DNA of 24,542 nt from a virus, in IMG/VR virus record IMGVR_UViG_3300027759_000404, positions 1-24,542 of that record, one strand, 5' to 3'. The notes beneath the pieces were generated by a model. It did not search any database and had not been told where the DNA came from. It was given only the letters and a program-made list of their open reading frames with translations. Numbering within the stretch: position 1 is the stretch's first letter; every line of letters starts with the position of its first letter. Positions 8,503-17,727 of this stretch are shown one piece after another. The translations under genes were made by a program, and so were the position numbers.

Positions 8503-8574
8503 ATGACAACCACTACAAATAAAATCGGTGGATTAGTAGCCGGCACAAATGTAACAGTTACTGCATCAGTTTAA
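8503..8574 (+). CDS. Possible 23-residue mini-ORF after gp6
   Basis: In the 82-base gap between gp6 and the next large gene there is an ATG-TAA frame of 23 codons. The product starts MTTTTNKIGGL and ends NVTVTASV. Its stop is one base before the next ATG (TAATATG), and the next gene has no clear ribosome-binding site of its own, so translation through this frame could feed that start. The composition (Gly, Thr, Val) resembles short stretches of phage fibre proteins. The site in front of its own ATG is weak (CAAG directly adjacent). It may be a real micro-protein, a leader for coupling, or a remnant; the evidence is slight. Confidence 0.3.
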   Translation: MTTTTNKIGGLVAGTNVTVTASV

Positions 8575-8575
8575 T

Positions 8576-10168
8576 ATGTCTACAACACGAATTAAAGAAA
8601 AAGTATCGCAACTGGTTAACAGCCAGTTACCTGAATTTATCAGGTCTGATTATACTACGTTTGTTGCTTTTCTAGAATACTACTATCAATTTTTAGAACA
8701 AGATCAAAACGCATTAGAGCTGGTACAAAACGCAAGACAGTACAGCGATATCGACCAGACTGCAGATTCCTTTGTAAATTATTTTTTAAATAATTATGCG
8801 AAAGACTTACCTCAAAGTTTATTAGTTGATAAAGGGCTTTTAATAAAAAGAATTAAAGGTCTTTACGCTGCCAAAGGCGGCTCTTTATCTATAGAAACCC
8901 TATTTAAGATTCTATACGATACAGCTGCCTTAACTAGACACCCGTACGACTCAGTATTAAGACCTTCTGATGGGAAATGGAATCAGCGAAATTCTCTTCG
9001 TGTACGTAGAACAACTGGTAGTGTAGGTGATATTAAAGACCGTTTTATTACATTTACTAAAAATCGTGTTAAGTATACAGCAGAAGTACTAAGAGTAAAG
9101 ACATTAGATACTAATTTGTATGAGATATTCTTTCATGCCCCTTACCCTGTTCCTTTTGAAATAAACGATACAATATCGATAAGTAACGATACCAGTGTTA
9201 TATTTACAGGAATATTGCAACCTACATTAACAACGTGGAGTATTATATCTGGTGGTAATAACTTTTTACCTGGTCAAGTCTTTACCCTTGCAATTGCTGG
9301 TGGCTTAAACACTCTAGTTAGAGTTACAAAAGTTAGTAGCAGCGGTACCATTGAGAGACTAAAAATACTAAGTTATGGCTTTGGTTTTAATGAGAGTATT
9401 TCTATTAATCTTTCAAACACCGGTGGTGTTTCAGCTCGAACCAAATACCTATCTACAACAAGTGGTGGTTTCTCTGAAGTTATAACCGTCTTAAGACCTC
9501 ATTCAATACTAAGTGCTAATAGGTATTTTGACTCTGATTATATCAGCCCGTATGACTACACCGGTGATGACCTTGTAAGTCAAAATCTAACTTCTCAGTT
9601 ATTAACCTCTGTAACAACTGCAGGTACAGAGAATCCTAATGATGCTGTTTTATCATTCAATATTGGTCCTATTGCAAGGTACCCCGGGGAGTATACTTCA
9701 ACCCAAGGCTTTTTATCCGAACCTGATAATAGGCTTCAAGATGATGAACTGTACCAACCATTTGCCTACCAAGTTGTATCAGAATTAGATATTAGCGTAT
9801 TCTATGATATAGTCAAGAAACTTATTCACCAAGCTGGTACCAATTTATTTGTTAACCGTGTACTTTCTACAACGGCCGATTTATCAGCAGCAATTAGTGT
9901 TCAAAGTAGAAAGAATGTTCAATCTGAATTGAACAGTGTATTTGCAGTACTTGAGAATCTATCAAAAGTCAGTTATAAAACACTTGATACAGATACGGTA
10001 AATCAATCTGACGCAGTAGCTAAGACGTTCTCTACCACTATAAATAATACAGATAGCACGGTGTCGTTTACAGAATCAGTCTCTGGTACAATGTATATTT
10101 CAGACTATTCTGATATTACATACTTCCTAGAGCTCTACACATCATCTCCGCCCGTCACGGTAATTTAA
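8576..10168 (+). CDS. Baseplate-region structural protein in the gp7 position
   Basis: This 530-residue protein starts with a clear, probably family-wide helical domain: 'LPEFIRSDYTTFVAFLEYYY', 'QFLEQDQNALELVQNARQYS', 'VDKGLLIKRIKGLYAAKGGS' and 'LSIETLFKILYDTAALTRHP' (residues about 18-123). I recall similar N-termini in structural proteins of marine T4-like phages. The rest is beta-rich with Gly-x-Gly segments (SGGNNFLPGQVFTLAIAGG; LSYGFGFNESISINLS), close in style to the repeats in gp8 downstream. Its place between gp6 and gp8 is where T4 has gene 7 (wedge initiator, 1,032 residues), but I see no sequence feature proving it is gp7. The ATG follows the mini-ORF stop by one base. A late-promoter-like TATAAATA at 10039-10046 lies inside its 3' end but may be chance. 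Confidence 0.7.
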   Translation: MSTTRIKEKVSQLVNSQLPEFIRSDYTTFVAFLEYYYQFLEQDQNALELVQNARQYSDIDQTADSFVNYFLNNYAKDLPQSLLVDKGLLIKRIKGLYAAKGGSLSIETLFKILYDTAALTRHPYDSVLRPSDGKWNQRNSLRVRRTTGSVGDIKDRFITFTKNRVKYTAEVLRVKTLDTNLYEIFFHAPYPVPFEINDTISISNDTSVIFTGILQPTLTTWSIISGGNNFLPGQVFTLAIAGGLNTLVRVTKVSSSGTIERLKILSYGFGFNESISINLSNTGGVSARTKYLSTTSGGFSEVITVLRPHSILSANRYFDSDYISPYDYTGDDLVSQNLTSQLLTSVTTAGTENPNDAVLSFNIGPIARYPGEYTSTQGFLSEPDNRLQDDELYQPFAYQVVSELDISVFYDIVKKLIHQAGTNLFVNRVLSTTADLSAAISVQSRKNVQSELNSVFAVLENLSKVSYKTLDTDTVNQSDAVAKTFSTTINNTDSTVSFTESVSGTMYISDYSDITYFLELYTSSPPVTVI

Positions 10169-10177
10169 GGAAAATTA

Positions 10178-10618
10178 ATGTTTACAGAATCAATAAACGT
10201 AAAAGGTAATTTAGAGGTCATACTTCTAGATGAGAACGGTCTTCAAAAAGACTATAGACAAGTTAAAAACTTAGTTGTTGCTGTGGGTAAAGATGTCATT
10301 GCTTCCCGCTTGGTAGGTAACTCGTTAGCAATTATGAGTCACATGGCTGTTGGCTCTTCTAATACAGCAGCGACAACTTCTCAAACTACTCTCGGTACAG
10401 AGTTAGGACGTGTTGCTCTTGACTCAACAACTCGTGCCGCTAATACTATTACCTATATTGCTACCTTCCCCGCAGGAACGGGTACAGGTGCACTTACGGA
10501 AGCTGGAATCTTAAACGCTTCCTCTAGCGGGAATCTACTCTGCCGAACTGTATTTGGTATAGTAACCAAGACTGCTAGTGACACTGTTATTATTACCTGG
10601 AACGTTACTGTAGCATAA
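10178..10618 (+). CDS. Small fibre/collar-like virion protein
   Basis: This 146-residue protein opens with 'SINVKGNLEVILLDENGLQK', then has a pattern seen in many tailed-phage fibre-type proteins: 'IMSHMAVGSSNTAATTSQTT', 'LGTELGRVALDSTTRAANTI', 'ALTEAGILNASSSGNLLCRT' and 'TVIITWNVTVA' at the end. These phrases suggest a compact beta-sandwich. An AAGGA lies just before the ATG (GGAAAATTAATG). It sits between the 530-residue structural protein and gp8, one base apart from gp8, so it is probably an exposed baseplate or fibre-linking subunit. The family is recognised from memory of recurring motifs; the exact role is unknown. Confidence 0.65.
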   Translation: MFTESINVKGNLEVILLDENGLQKDYRQVKNLVVAVGKDVIASRLVGNSLAIMSHMAVGSSNTAATTSQTTLGTELGRVALDSTTRAANTITYIATFPAGTGTGALTEAGILNASSSGNLLCRTVFGIVTKTASDTVIITWNVTVA

Positions 10619-10619
10619 C

Positions 10620-12782
10620 ATGGCCTTCCTTTTAAAAGATGCCATCCACCATTCACTGGTGGAGACGGTGTATAACGAAATTTTATCTCGCCGATCTAAT
10701 TACTATTACTTTATAGGTAATGTATTGGACTGGGCTGATCCTCAAAATCCAGGTGTACCTGAAGCTACTGGTGATTACGAACGTTATACTCGTAATGGTA
10801 TTTTAAGCGTAAAGAAGATAAATTTTAGAGATATTTCTTATGTAATCCCTAGAGTAAACTGGGTGACTGGTACTGTGTATGATCAGTACGATAATAACTA
10901 CAGTACAAGTTTTACCTCTTCAAGCGGAGCTACAAGACTTAAAGATGCTAACTTTTATGTATTGACTACCTCTTTTGGTGTTTATAAGTGTATCTCTAAC
11001 AATAACGGGGCAGCATCTACTGAAGAGCCTTCTGGTCAAGACATAACGACTATCACTACAACTGATGGTTATGTTTGGAAGTACTTATACACAATCCCTC
11101 TTTCATCTCAAAATCGATTTTTAACTGTAGACTTTATGCCAGTTCAAAAAGCGGTTACAAATGCGTATTACTCTAAAGGTGAAATTGGTAGTATTACTAT
11201 TGATAGCCCGGGTTCAGGTTACAGTGGTAATGCCGATGTGACGCTTACCGTTCAAGGTCAATTTTTAGGCCGTACTGGTAATTCAATTGCAAATTTAACT
11301 CCCGTATTTAATACCTCTGGTGAATTCATTGATGTAATTATTAAGGATGCAGGCGCTAATTATAAAACTGCAACAATTAATATTGCCGATGCATCTGGTA
11401 AGGGTACCAGCCTTCTTAAAAATATAAGCAATGTTAGAATTTATAACCCTGGTGCAGGATACACAACAGCAGCCGTTGCTAATACAACTGCAACAATAGT
11501 AACTACCGGTGCTATTCAACCTACTGCCAATGCATTTGCCAATTTAATATTCAGTAGTAACTCTCTTGTCGATATCGTTATTACGAATAAAGGTACAGGG
11601 TATAATACTAACGTTATTGCGAACACTACAATAACAATATCTACTACTGGTAATACTCAGCCAACATCTAATGCATCAGCCAATTTGTACTATGCAACTT
11701 CTGCTGTCTTAACTCCTGTTCTACGCAATGGAGCTATTCATTCGGTTCTTATTGAAGATGAAGGTACAGGGTACAGTTCTAACATTCAAACAACTATTTC
11801 TGCTATAGGTGACGGTACTGGGTTTGTAGCAACCCCGTTCATTAACGCTGCCGGTGAAGTAGAAGATATAATTATTGAAGAGAGAGGTATAGGTTATACT
11901 AGTTTAGATATTTCCTTTGCAAGTGCTACGGGTACAGGCGCTTTAGCCCATGCTAATCTTTCTGTTGACGATTTAGATACCTTACAGACAATTGTTGAAC
12001 TTTCTGCAATTAGAGGTGGTATTCATGCATTTCGAGTAAGCAACGTTGGTTCTGGTTATACATACGCTAACGTTGTAATTACTGGAGACGGAGACGGCTT
12101 TGTTGGTCAACCGGTCCTTGTAAATAATACAATTAGTTATATCTCTGTAACATCACCAGGTTCTGGCTATAACTATGCCAACGTTGTAATTACAGGCAAT
12201 GGATCAAATGCTAACGTTTCTGCAATTATATCCCCTTACGGTGGGCATGGCAGTGACTCAGTTAGAGAACTCCTTGCTGATACTTTGATGCTAACGTCAA
12301 CTATAAATAATGAAAAGAACCAAGGCGTTACAGTTAGTAACGACTACAGACAATTCGGTATTATTAAAGACGTTAAAGTATATGGTTCAGAACAAGACTA
12401 TGCTCCCCCAGCAAATAGTGGTAGAGCATTTGCCAATATTTCAGGTAGTGCTTGCTATTTACTAACCCTCGATACAGTAAGTGGGTTAGCAGCAGATACT
12501 CTTCTCCAGCATAGCATGGGTAATTCAACTCTTAATTTGGAAGTAGTTGAAGTGATTGGTGCTACCAATCAAATACTATTAATGTACAAAGATACTCATG
12601 ATTTAGCTGTAGGTGATGTTTTGTTAGATACAATTACAGATACAGAATATACTATTGATACAATCAATGCGGAACCTACTATAAATAAATTTAGTGGAGA
12701 CATGCTATACATCGATAACAGAACAGCTGTTAGCTATAGCGCTCAGCAACTAGTTACATTAAGAACAGTAATCAAATTATAA
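10620..12782 (+). CDS. 8: Baseplate wedge protein gp8, expanded form
   Basis: The N-terminal part is a clear gp8: 'MAFLLKDAIHHSLVETVYNE', 'SNYYYFIGNVLDWADPQNPG', 'VLTTSFGVYKCISNNNGA', and 'DGYVWKYLYTIPLSSQNRFL' followed by 'DFMPV' (residues 1-175). After the repeats, 'SPYGGHGSDSVRELLADTLM' (539-558) resumes the conserved gp8 core. T4 gp8 is 334 residues; this protein has 720, and the extra length is mostly residues 190-528, a row of Gly-x-Gly-Tyr repeats (listed separately). T4 gp8 forms a dimer in the wedge and contacts gp10, gp7 and gp6. The repeats are probably surface-exposed and could make contact with fibres. Two TATAAATA sequences (12302 and 12680) occur within the gene; they may be chance. 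Confidence 0.93.
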   Translation: MAFLLKDAIHHSLVETVYNEILSRRSNYYYFIGNVLDWADPQNPGVPEATGDYERYTRNGILSVKKINFRDISYVIPRVNWVTGTVYDQYDNNYSTSFTSSSGATRLKDANFYVLTTSFGVYKCISNNNGAASTEEPSGQDITTITTTDGYVWKYLYTIPLSSQNRFLTVDFMPVQKAVTNAYYSKGEIGSITIDSPGSGYSGNADVTLTVQGQFLGRTGNSIANLTPVFNTSGEFIDVIIKDAGANYKTATINIADASGKGTSLLKNISNVRIYNPGAGYTTAAVANTTATIVTTGAIQPTANAFANLIFSSNSLVDIVITNKGTGYNTNVIANTTITISTTGNTQPTSNASANLYYATSAVLTPVLRNGAIHSVLIEDEGTGYSSNIQTTISAIGDGTGFVATPFINAAGEVEDIIIEERGIGYTSLDISFASATGTGALAHANLSVDDLDTLQTIVELSAIRGGIHAFRVSNVGSGYTYANVVITGDGDGFVGQPVLVNNTISYISVTSPGSGYNYANVVITGNGSNANVSAIISPYGGHGSDSVRELLADTLMLTSTINNEKNQGVTVSNDYRQFGIIKDVKVYGSEQDYAPPANSGRAFANISGSACYLLTLDTVSGLAADTLLQHSMGNSTLNLEVVEVIGATNQILLMYKDTHDLAVGDVLLDTITDTEYTIDTINAEPTINKFSGDMLYIDNRTAVSYSAQQLVTLRTVIKL
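11187..12201 (+). repeat. Eight degenerate Gly-x-Gly-Tyr repeats inside gp8
   Basis: The unit reads roughly 'i.I...G.GY....a..ti'. The aromatic positions are Y201 (PGSGY), Y248 (AGANY), Y281 (PGAGY), Y328 (KGTGY), Y385 (EGTGY), Y426 (RGIGY), Y480 (VGSGY) and Y517 (PGSGY), 33-57 residues apart. The last two units share a YANVVITG stretch, indicating recent duplication. The repeats break the gp8 core between residues 190 and 528. Confidence 0.85.
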
Positions 12783-12792
12783 CAGGTAAGAG

Positions 12793-15700
12793 ATGGCGAT
12801 TAATTTTAACACCGATCCGTACTACGATGACTTCAGTGAAAGTAAAGAATTTTACCGTATTCTTTTTAAACCCGGTCGTGCTGTCCAAGCCCGAGAGTTA
12901 ACACAACTACAGACTACCTTACAAAATCAAATCGCTAGATTTGGTCAGAACGTATTTAAAGAGGGTGCAATTGTAATACCCGGTCAGCAAATATTTGATA
13001 ACTTTTATAACTTTGTAAAACTTACTGATAGTTTTAACGGTGTAGTTTCTGATGATATTTTAGCAGACTTAGTAGGCGGTACTGTTGTAGGTCAAACAAC
13101 CGGTGTTACAGCTCGAGTTGTTAACCATACTGTGTCTGAAAGCGGTGACCCATCTACAATTTATGTAAAGTATACTAGTTCAGGTACTGATAAAACAACA
13201 GCAGTATTTGCAGCCGGTGAGTTATTAACTTTTACATATGGTGCAAATAGTACCGCTGTATTGCAAGCTGCTGCTGCCTCAGCTACAGGTAAGGGTGTTG
13301 CGTTTTCAATTGCAGCTGGCGTTATTTTTTGCAAGAATAATTTTGTATACTTTGGAGATGAAACTCATATTGTTTCTAAGTACAGTGATACTCCATCAAA
13401 ATCAGTCGGCTTTTTAGTTACAGAAAGTATTCTTACTTCTGATGATAATGAGACTTTATTAGATCCTGCAGCAGGTTCAAATAACTATTTTGCACCAGGG
13501 GCTGATCGATATTCTATTAGCTTATCTCTTCAATCTAGAACTTTACCGGAGGCTGATACCGTTGATAATAACTATGTAGAGATTTCTAAAATAGAAAACG
13601 GTATTATGATTTATCAGAAGTCCGCTTCTGATTACAACGTTTTAGGAGATGTACTTGCAAGACGTACTTTTGATGAGTCAGGTAACTATACAGTTAAGCC
13701 ATACGGGTTAGAGAATATTGAACACTTAAGAACATCAGCTGCCAGTATTAGAGATGGCTTATATACAGCCAATTCTGGAGGTAATGCCGAGTTATTTGCT
13801 AGTGTAATATCACCCGGTAAAGCTTATGTTTTAGGTTATGAAATTGATAATTTAAAAAGCAAGTATGTTGCAATTCCGAAAGCAAGAGACTTCACAGCAG
13901 TCAATAATAGCACTATCTCTTCCTTAGTAGGTAGCTATGTTACTATAACGGGTCTTTTTTCTGTACCTGATTTAATAACATTAAGTGAAGTAGACTTATA
14001 TAACGGTTATACGGCTACACCAGGTTCACCTGCAGGTACAAAAGTAGGTACTGCAAGAATTAGAGCTATTACTTACATTTCTGGTTCCGGTATGACAGCC
14101 ACATACTCGGCCTACCTGTTTAACATTAAGATGTTAACAGGGTATGCTTTTGATAAAGATGTAAGACAAATTTATTATAACAACAGTGGGTTTGTTGACT
14201 CAACGGCCAACGTTATTCCAACTCTAGTTTCTATTACAGGTACAGTTACAACTACTAACGCAAGTAACGTTATTACTGGTGTTGGTACAAAATTTAATAC
14301 CGATCTTCGAAGTGGTGATTATATTACTATTAATGGTAATATTTCTGCTATTAGTAATGTTGTAAGTGATACTACTGTATATGCAAGCGCTAATTTAATC
14401 GGTAATATTTCTGGCATTAGCGCATCTAAGCATACATCTGTAATTACAAATAACCCATCAGAAAATGATGCAACCTATTTGTTTGAGTTCCCTTACCCTA
14501 TAATTAAAACTGTCGATCCAACAGATACTGAAACGTCTTATTATACAAGACGTGTATACGATAGAACGTTAAGTGGGGGCAATGTAGCTATTACTGCCGG
14601 AACAGATGAGGTGTTTGCGCCTTATTCTGTAACTAATTATATTGTTGTAGATAAATCAGATGGTTCATATATTCCTTTAACTGGTAATGTTACTAGATCT
14701 GGATCACCAACAGGTAAGACTGTTACCTTCTCATTAGGTAGCGGGTACGGGACACACGATGTTCGTATTGTTTCTACTATCGCAAAGACTAATTCTGCTG
14801 CAAATAAAAAGACCAAGACCCTTGTTAGCGGGTCTACTATAGACTTTACAAGTAATACAACAGCTACTGCAACTGTTCTTTCATTAGGACAAGCAGATAT
14901 CTATGTTCTATCTAACGTTAGAATGTCAGCTAATGCTTTTGGAACTGCTTTCAGTACTTCTAATTCTGTAGATATAACTTCACGTTATACTTTAGATAAC
15001 GGGCAAAAGACCTCTCACTACGATCTCGGAAGTGTTAAATTACTACCAGGTCAACCTGCACCAACCGGACCGGTTCGCGTAACATTTAGTTACTTTACAC
15101 ATTCAAGTGGAGATTTTTTCTCTGTAGACTCATACGGTGATATTGAATATATCGATATACCAACATTTACATCTGGTTCTAAAACTTATAATTTAAGAGA
15201 CTGTTTAGATTTTAGACCGAGAATCGATACTAATGGTACAACGTTTACAGGCCCATCTGAGTTTTTAGATCAAACAGTTGATATTTTAACTGATTATAGT
15301 TATTACTTACCCAGAACAGATAAAGTAGTTTTAAATTCTTCTGGAGCTATGCAAGTAGTTCAAGGTGTAAGCTCTCTCACACCTCAAGAGCCTGCGACCC
15401 CGCAAAACTCTATGGCGTTGTTTGTGCTTGCTCAAAAGCCATATGTGTTTAATGTTAAAAAAGATATTGATGTTACTGTTATAGATAACAGACGCTTTAC
15501 AATGAGAGATATTGGTAAACTTGAAAGCCGTATTAAGACATTAGAATACTATACTACCCTATCTTTATTAGAGACCGATACTTCTTTATATCAAATTAAA
15601 GACAGTTTAGGTTTCGATAGATTTAAAAATGGTTTCGTTGTAGATAATTTTACAGGTCACAAAGTTGGTAACCCATTAGATTCAGATTATAAAATATCTA

Positions 15701-17727
15701 TGGACTTCCAAAAAGGTATTTTAAGACCTTCTTACAATCAAACGAATTTAAGATTAAAAGAGATTGCAACCACCACCGCACAGCGTACCTCTAATAATTA
15801 CGCTATGACGGGTAATATAGTCTCGCTGGCATATACTAGTAATGTATTTGTGCAAAGCAATGCAGCATCCAGAATTGAAAATATAAACCCATTCAGTGTT
15901 ATTTCATTTACAGGATCTGTTGTATTAGATCCACCGTCTGACGTTTGGTTTGATACTGAAAAATTACCTGAAATACATATTGATAGAGAAGGTAACTACA
16001 GTACGTTGCTAGCTTCTGCCCAGTCTACAGGTAAGTATGGTACTGTTTGGGGTTCATGGCAGACCAACTACTACGGTGGTGGTTACGTAGACGAAAGACA
16101 GGGTACAACTTACGAAGTTAAAGAAACTATCGATACAACAACTAATAATGATGTTGTATTAAGTAATACTGTTATTCCTAAAATGAGGGATATCAATATT
16201 AAGTTTACTGGTACAGGTTTAAAGCCTAATACTAAAGTACAAGTGTATTTTGATGAGTATAAAGTAACAGATTTTGTAACCGGTACATTTACAGCTAATG
16301 CTGCTGCACAAGCTAACGCAGTCCTTGGCGCTTATCTTATTAATAAAGGTAATGTATATACAGATCATACCGGTACGGTTTCCGGTTCATTCTTCTATGA
16401 TGCATCCCACTTTAACTTCTCAACAGGTGAAAAAGTCTTTAGATTAACTGATTCTCCAACCAATGGTGCAGATAGTGAGACCTCAGCCGAAGCTAAGTTC
16501 AATACATCAGGGCAATTAACTACTTTACAAAATCAAATTGTATCAACTAGAAATGGTTATACAACTGCAGAGGCTGTATTTGATCAGAGAGCGTCATCTT
16601 ATGTACCGCCTCCAGTATATGTTGATTATTATGATCCTCCTGTTTATACAGCACCAGTAGTATCCAGACCGGGGCTAACTTATGCTGACGCAATTTATGG
16701 TGCCTCATTTGGAAGGTTACCAGACCAAGGTGGCGCAGAATTCTGGGCTGCCAGGGGTAACTTTGATATTATTTCTAACGCTGTAAACACTATATCTGAT
16801 GCGGGTAAAACCGTGCTTGCTGGTTTGATGAGCGCTGATGGTACAGGTTGTGATGGAAAATTCGTAGTCGATAATTGGGAGGTTAGAGCTGCAGGGCTTT
16901 CACAAGACGATAAAGCTGCTGCTATTAGTGCCTATAATGCAATTAAGGAAATTACTGCGGCAGGAGCTGTTAATCAAGAATATCTTTATAATAATGGCGC
17001 GCTGACTACGTATACTAATTTTGGATACACAACTGATCAAGCAGCTGCATATAGTGCCGCGCAACTTGCTGTGGTTTTATTAGCCGATGATAAGATACCG
17101 CCAATCACTGCTAATAACCCATACTGGGGTGTGGGAGGTGATTCCGTTCGCTCAGTTGTAGCAGCTATTAATGATAACCCTGATCGTGCAACTGCTAATT
17201 TAGCAGCTACGTCACCTGATGGCCAAAATGTTCCAAGAACCTGTTGGGCTCAAGATCCTTTAGCGCAAACGTTTATTATTTCCGGTAATCCAACTGTACT
17301 AACCGGTGTAGATCTGTTCTTCTATGATACAGATACAACTGCTCCAATGTATATTGAATTACGTACTGTGGTAAATGGCTCACCGTCGCAACAAGTCATC
17401 CCTTTCTCTCGTAGAGCAGTAAGCCCTGAAGAAATTACTACTTCTGATGATGGTTCTGTTGCAACTTATCTTGCATTTGATGGTTTAGTTTATCTAGAAC
17501 CCGGTGAGTATGCATTAGTTCTTTTAACCGGTTCTATCAATTATAAAGTATGGATTTCACAAATTGGTGAAACCGATGTTGCTACTGGTAGAGTAATTAA
17601 TGATCAACCATTCGTTGGTGTGTTATTTAAATCACAAAATGCTTCCTCTTGGGAAGCAAATCAAATCAAGATCTTAAATTTAAAATATACAACGCTGTAT
17701 TCTCTACTACTTCATCAGCTACGGTAG
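12793..17727 (+). CDS. Giant DUF4815-type structural protein, N-terminal 1,644 residues (frameshifted)
   Basis: The start 'MAINFNTDPYYDDFSESKEF', then 'YRILFKPGRAVQARELTQLQ' and 'TTLQNQIARFGQNVFKEGAI' is the signature I associate with DUF4815 phage structural proteins of marine T4-like phages. Visible parts include a 'TGVGTKFNTDLRSGDYITIN' fibre-type module (about residues 490-540), a Pro/Tyr linker (VPPPVYVDYYDPPVY, about 1270-1285), a DUF4214-like motif (LTYADAIYGASFGRLPDQGG, then AEFWAA, around 1295-1320), and a conserved tail-ward domain starting at 'TCWAQDPLAQTFIISG'. The family's C-terminal continuation (SQNASSWEANQ...DLKF) is cut here: after about base 17664 the frame gives unlike residues and stops at 17727, while the expected sequence continues in the -1 frame to 19037. 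Repaired, the protein would be about 2,081 residues. The role is inferred as a large baseplate or fibre-bearing component. Confidence 0.85.
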   Translation: MAINFNTDPYYDDFSESKEFYRILFKPGRAVQARELTQLQTTLQNQIARFGQNVFKEGAIVIPGQQIFDNFYNFVKLTDSFNGVVSDDILADLVGGTVVGQTTGVTARVVNHTVSESGDPSTIYVKYTSSGTDKTTAVFAAGELLTFTYGANSTAVLQAAAASATGKGVAFSIAAGVIFCKNNFVYFGDETHIVSKYSDTPSKSVGFLVTESILTSDDNETLLDPAAGSNNYFAPGADRYSISLSLQSRTLPEADTVDNNYVEISKIENGIMIYQKSASDYNVLGDVLARRTFDESGNYTVKPYGLENIEHLRTSAASIRDGLYTANSGGNAELFASVISPGKAYVLGYEIDNLKSKYVAIPKARDFTAVNNSTISSLVGSYVTITGLFSVPDLITLSEVDLYNGYTATPGSPAGTKVGTARIRAITYISGSGMTATYSAYLFNIKMLTGYAFDKDVRQIYYNNSGFVDSTANVIPTLVSITGTVTTTNASNVITGVGTKFNTDLRSGDYITINGNISAISNVVSDTTVYASANLIGNISGISASKHTSVITNNPSENDATYLFEFPYPIIKTVDPTDTETSYYTRRVYDRTLSGGNVAITAGTDEVFAPYSVTNYIVVDKSDGSYIPLTGNVTRSGSPTGKTVTFSLGSGYGTHDVRIVSTIAKTNSAANKKTKTLVSGSTIDFTSNTTATATVLSLGQADIYVLSNVRMSANAFGTAFSTSNSVDITSRYTLDNGQKTSHYDLGSVKLLPGQPAPTGPVRVTFSYFTHSSGDFFSVDSYGDIEYIDIPTFTSGSKTYNLRDCLDFRPRIDTNGTTFTGPSEFLDQTVDILTDYSYYLPRTDKVVLNSSGAMQVVQGVSSLTPQEPATPQNSMALFVLAQKPYVFNVKKDIDVTVIDNRRFTMRDIGKLESRIKTLEYYTTLSLLETDTSLYQIKDSLGFDRFKNGFVVDNFTGHKVGNPLDSDYKISMDFQKGILRPSYNQTNLRLKEIATTTAQRTSNNYAMTGNIVSLAYTSNVFVQSNAASRIENINPFSVISFTGSVVLDPPSDVWFDTEKLPEIHIDREGNYSTLLASAQSTGKYGTVWGSWQTNYYGGGYVDERQGTTYEVKETIDTTTNNDVVLSNTVIPKMRDINIKFTGTGLKPNTKVQVYFDEYKVTDFVTGTFTANAAAQANAVLGAYLINKGNVYTDHTGTVSGSFFYDASHFNFSTGEKVFRLTDSPTNGADSETSAEAKFNTSGQLTTLQNQIVSTRNGYTTAEAVFDQRASSYVPPPVYVDYYDPPVYTAPVVSRPGLTYADAIYGASFGRLPDQGGAEFWAARGNFDIISNAVNTISDAGKTVLAGLMSADGTGCDGKFVVDNWEVRAAGLSQDDKAAAISAYNAIKEITAAGAVNQEYLYNNGALTTYTNFGYTTDQAAAYSAAQLAVVLLADDKIPPITANNPYWGVGGDSVRSVVAAINDNPDRATANLAATSPDGQNVPRTCWAQDPLAQTFIISGNPTVLTGVDLFFYDTDTTAPMYIELRTVVNGSPSQQVIPFSRRAVSPEEITTSDDGSVATYLAFDGLVYLEPGEYALVLLTGSINYKVWISQIGETDVATGRVINDQPFVGVLFKSQNASSWEANQIKILNLKYTTLYSLLLHQLR
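17631..17727 (+). other. Frameshift window in the giant structural gene
   Basis: The -1 frame has a stop at 17628-17630 and the upstream frame stops at 17725-17727, so the frame change must lie between. A -1 change near 17664 yields SWEANQ then NQDLKFKIYN, the most family-like join. The stretch 17657-17669 holds a short tandem repeat (CAAATCAAATCAA), a plausible place for a one-base indel. A slippery heptamer A-AAT-TTA lies at 17676-17682 in the correct phase for programmed -1 slippage, but slipping there would replace DLKF with other residues. Confidence 0.7.

Noticed and set aside
10039-10046. TATAAATA inside the 530-residue gene as promoter for the 146-residue gene
   Set aside because: It is inside coding sequence, 132 bases before the next start, and is at chance level for this base composition.
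12302-12687. Two TATAAATA sequences inside gp8 (12302-12309 and 12680-12687) as promoters
   Set aside because: In AT-rich DNA a few such 8-mers are expected by chance, and ATA-AAT codons create them. Unlike those at 6319, 20446 and 23431, they are not in the short gaps between genes. The one at 12680 could still serve the gene at 12793.
17676-17682. A-AAT-TTA as a proven programmed frameshift site
   Set aside because: It is in the correct phase, but slipping there would lose the conserved DLKF, and I see only a weak 5-bp stem downstream (17703-17707 with 17724-17728). I keep it only as an alternative.
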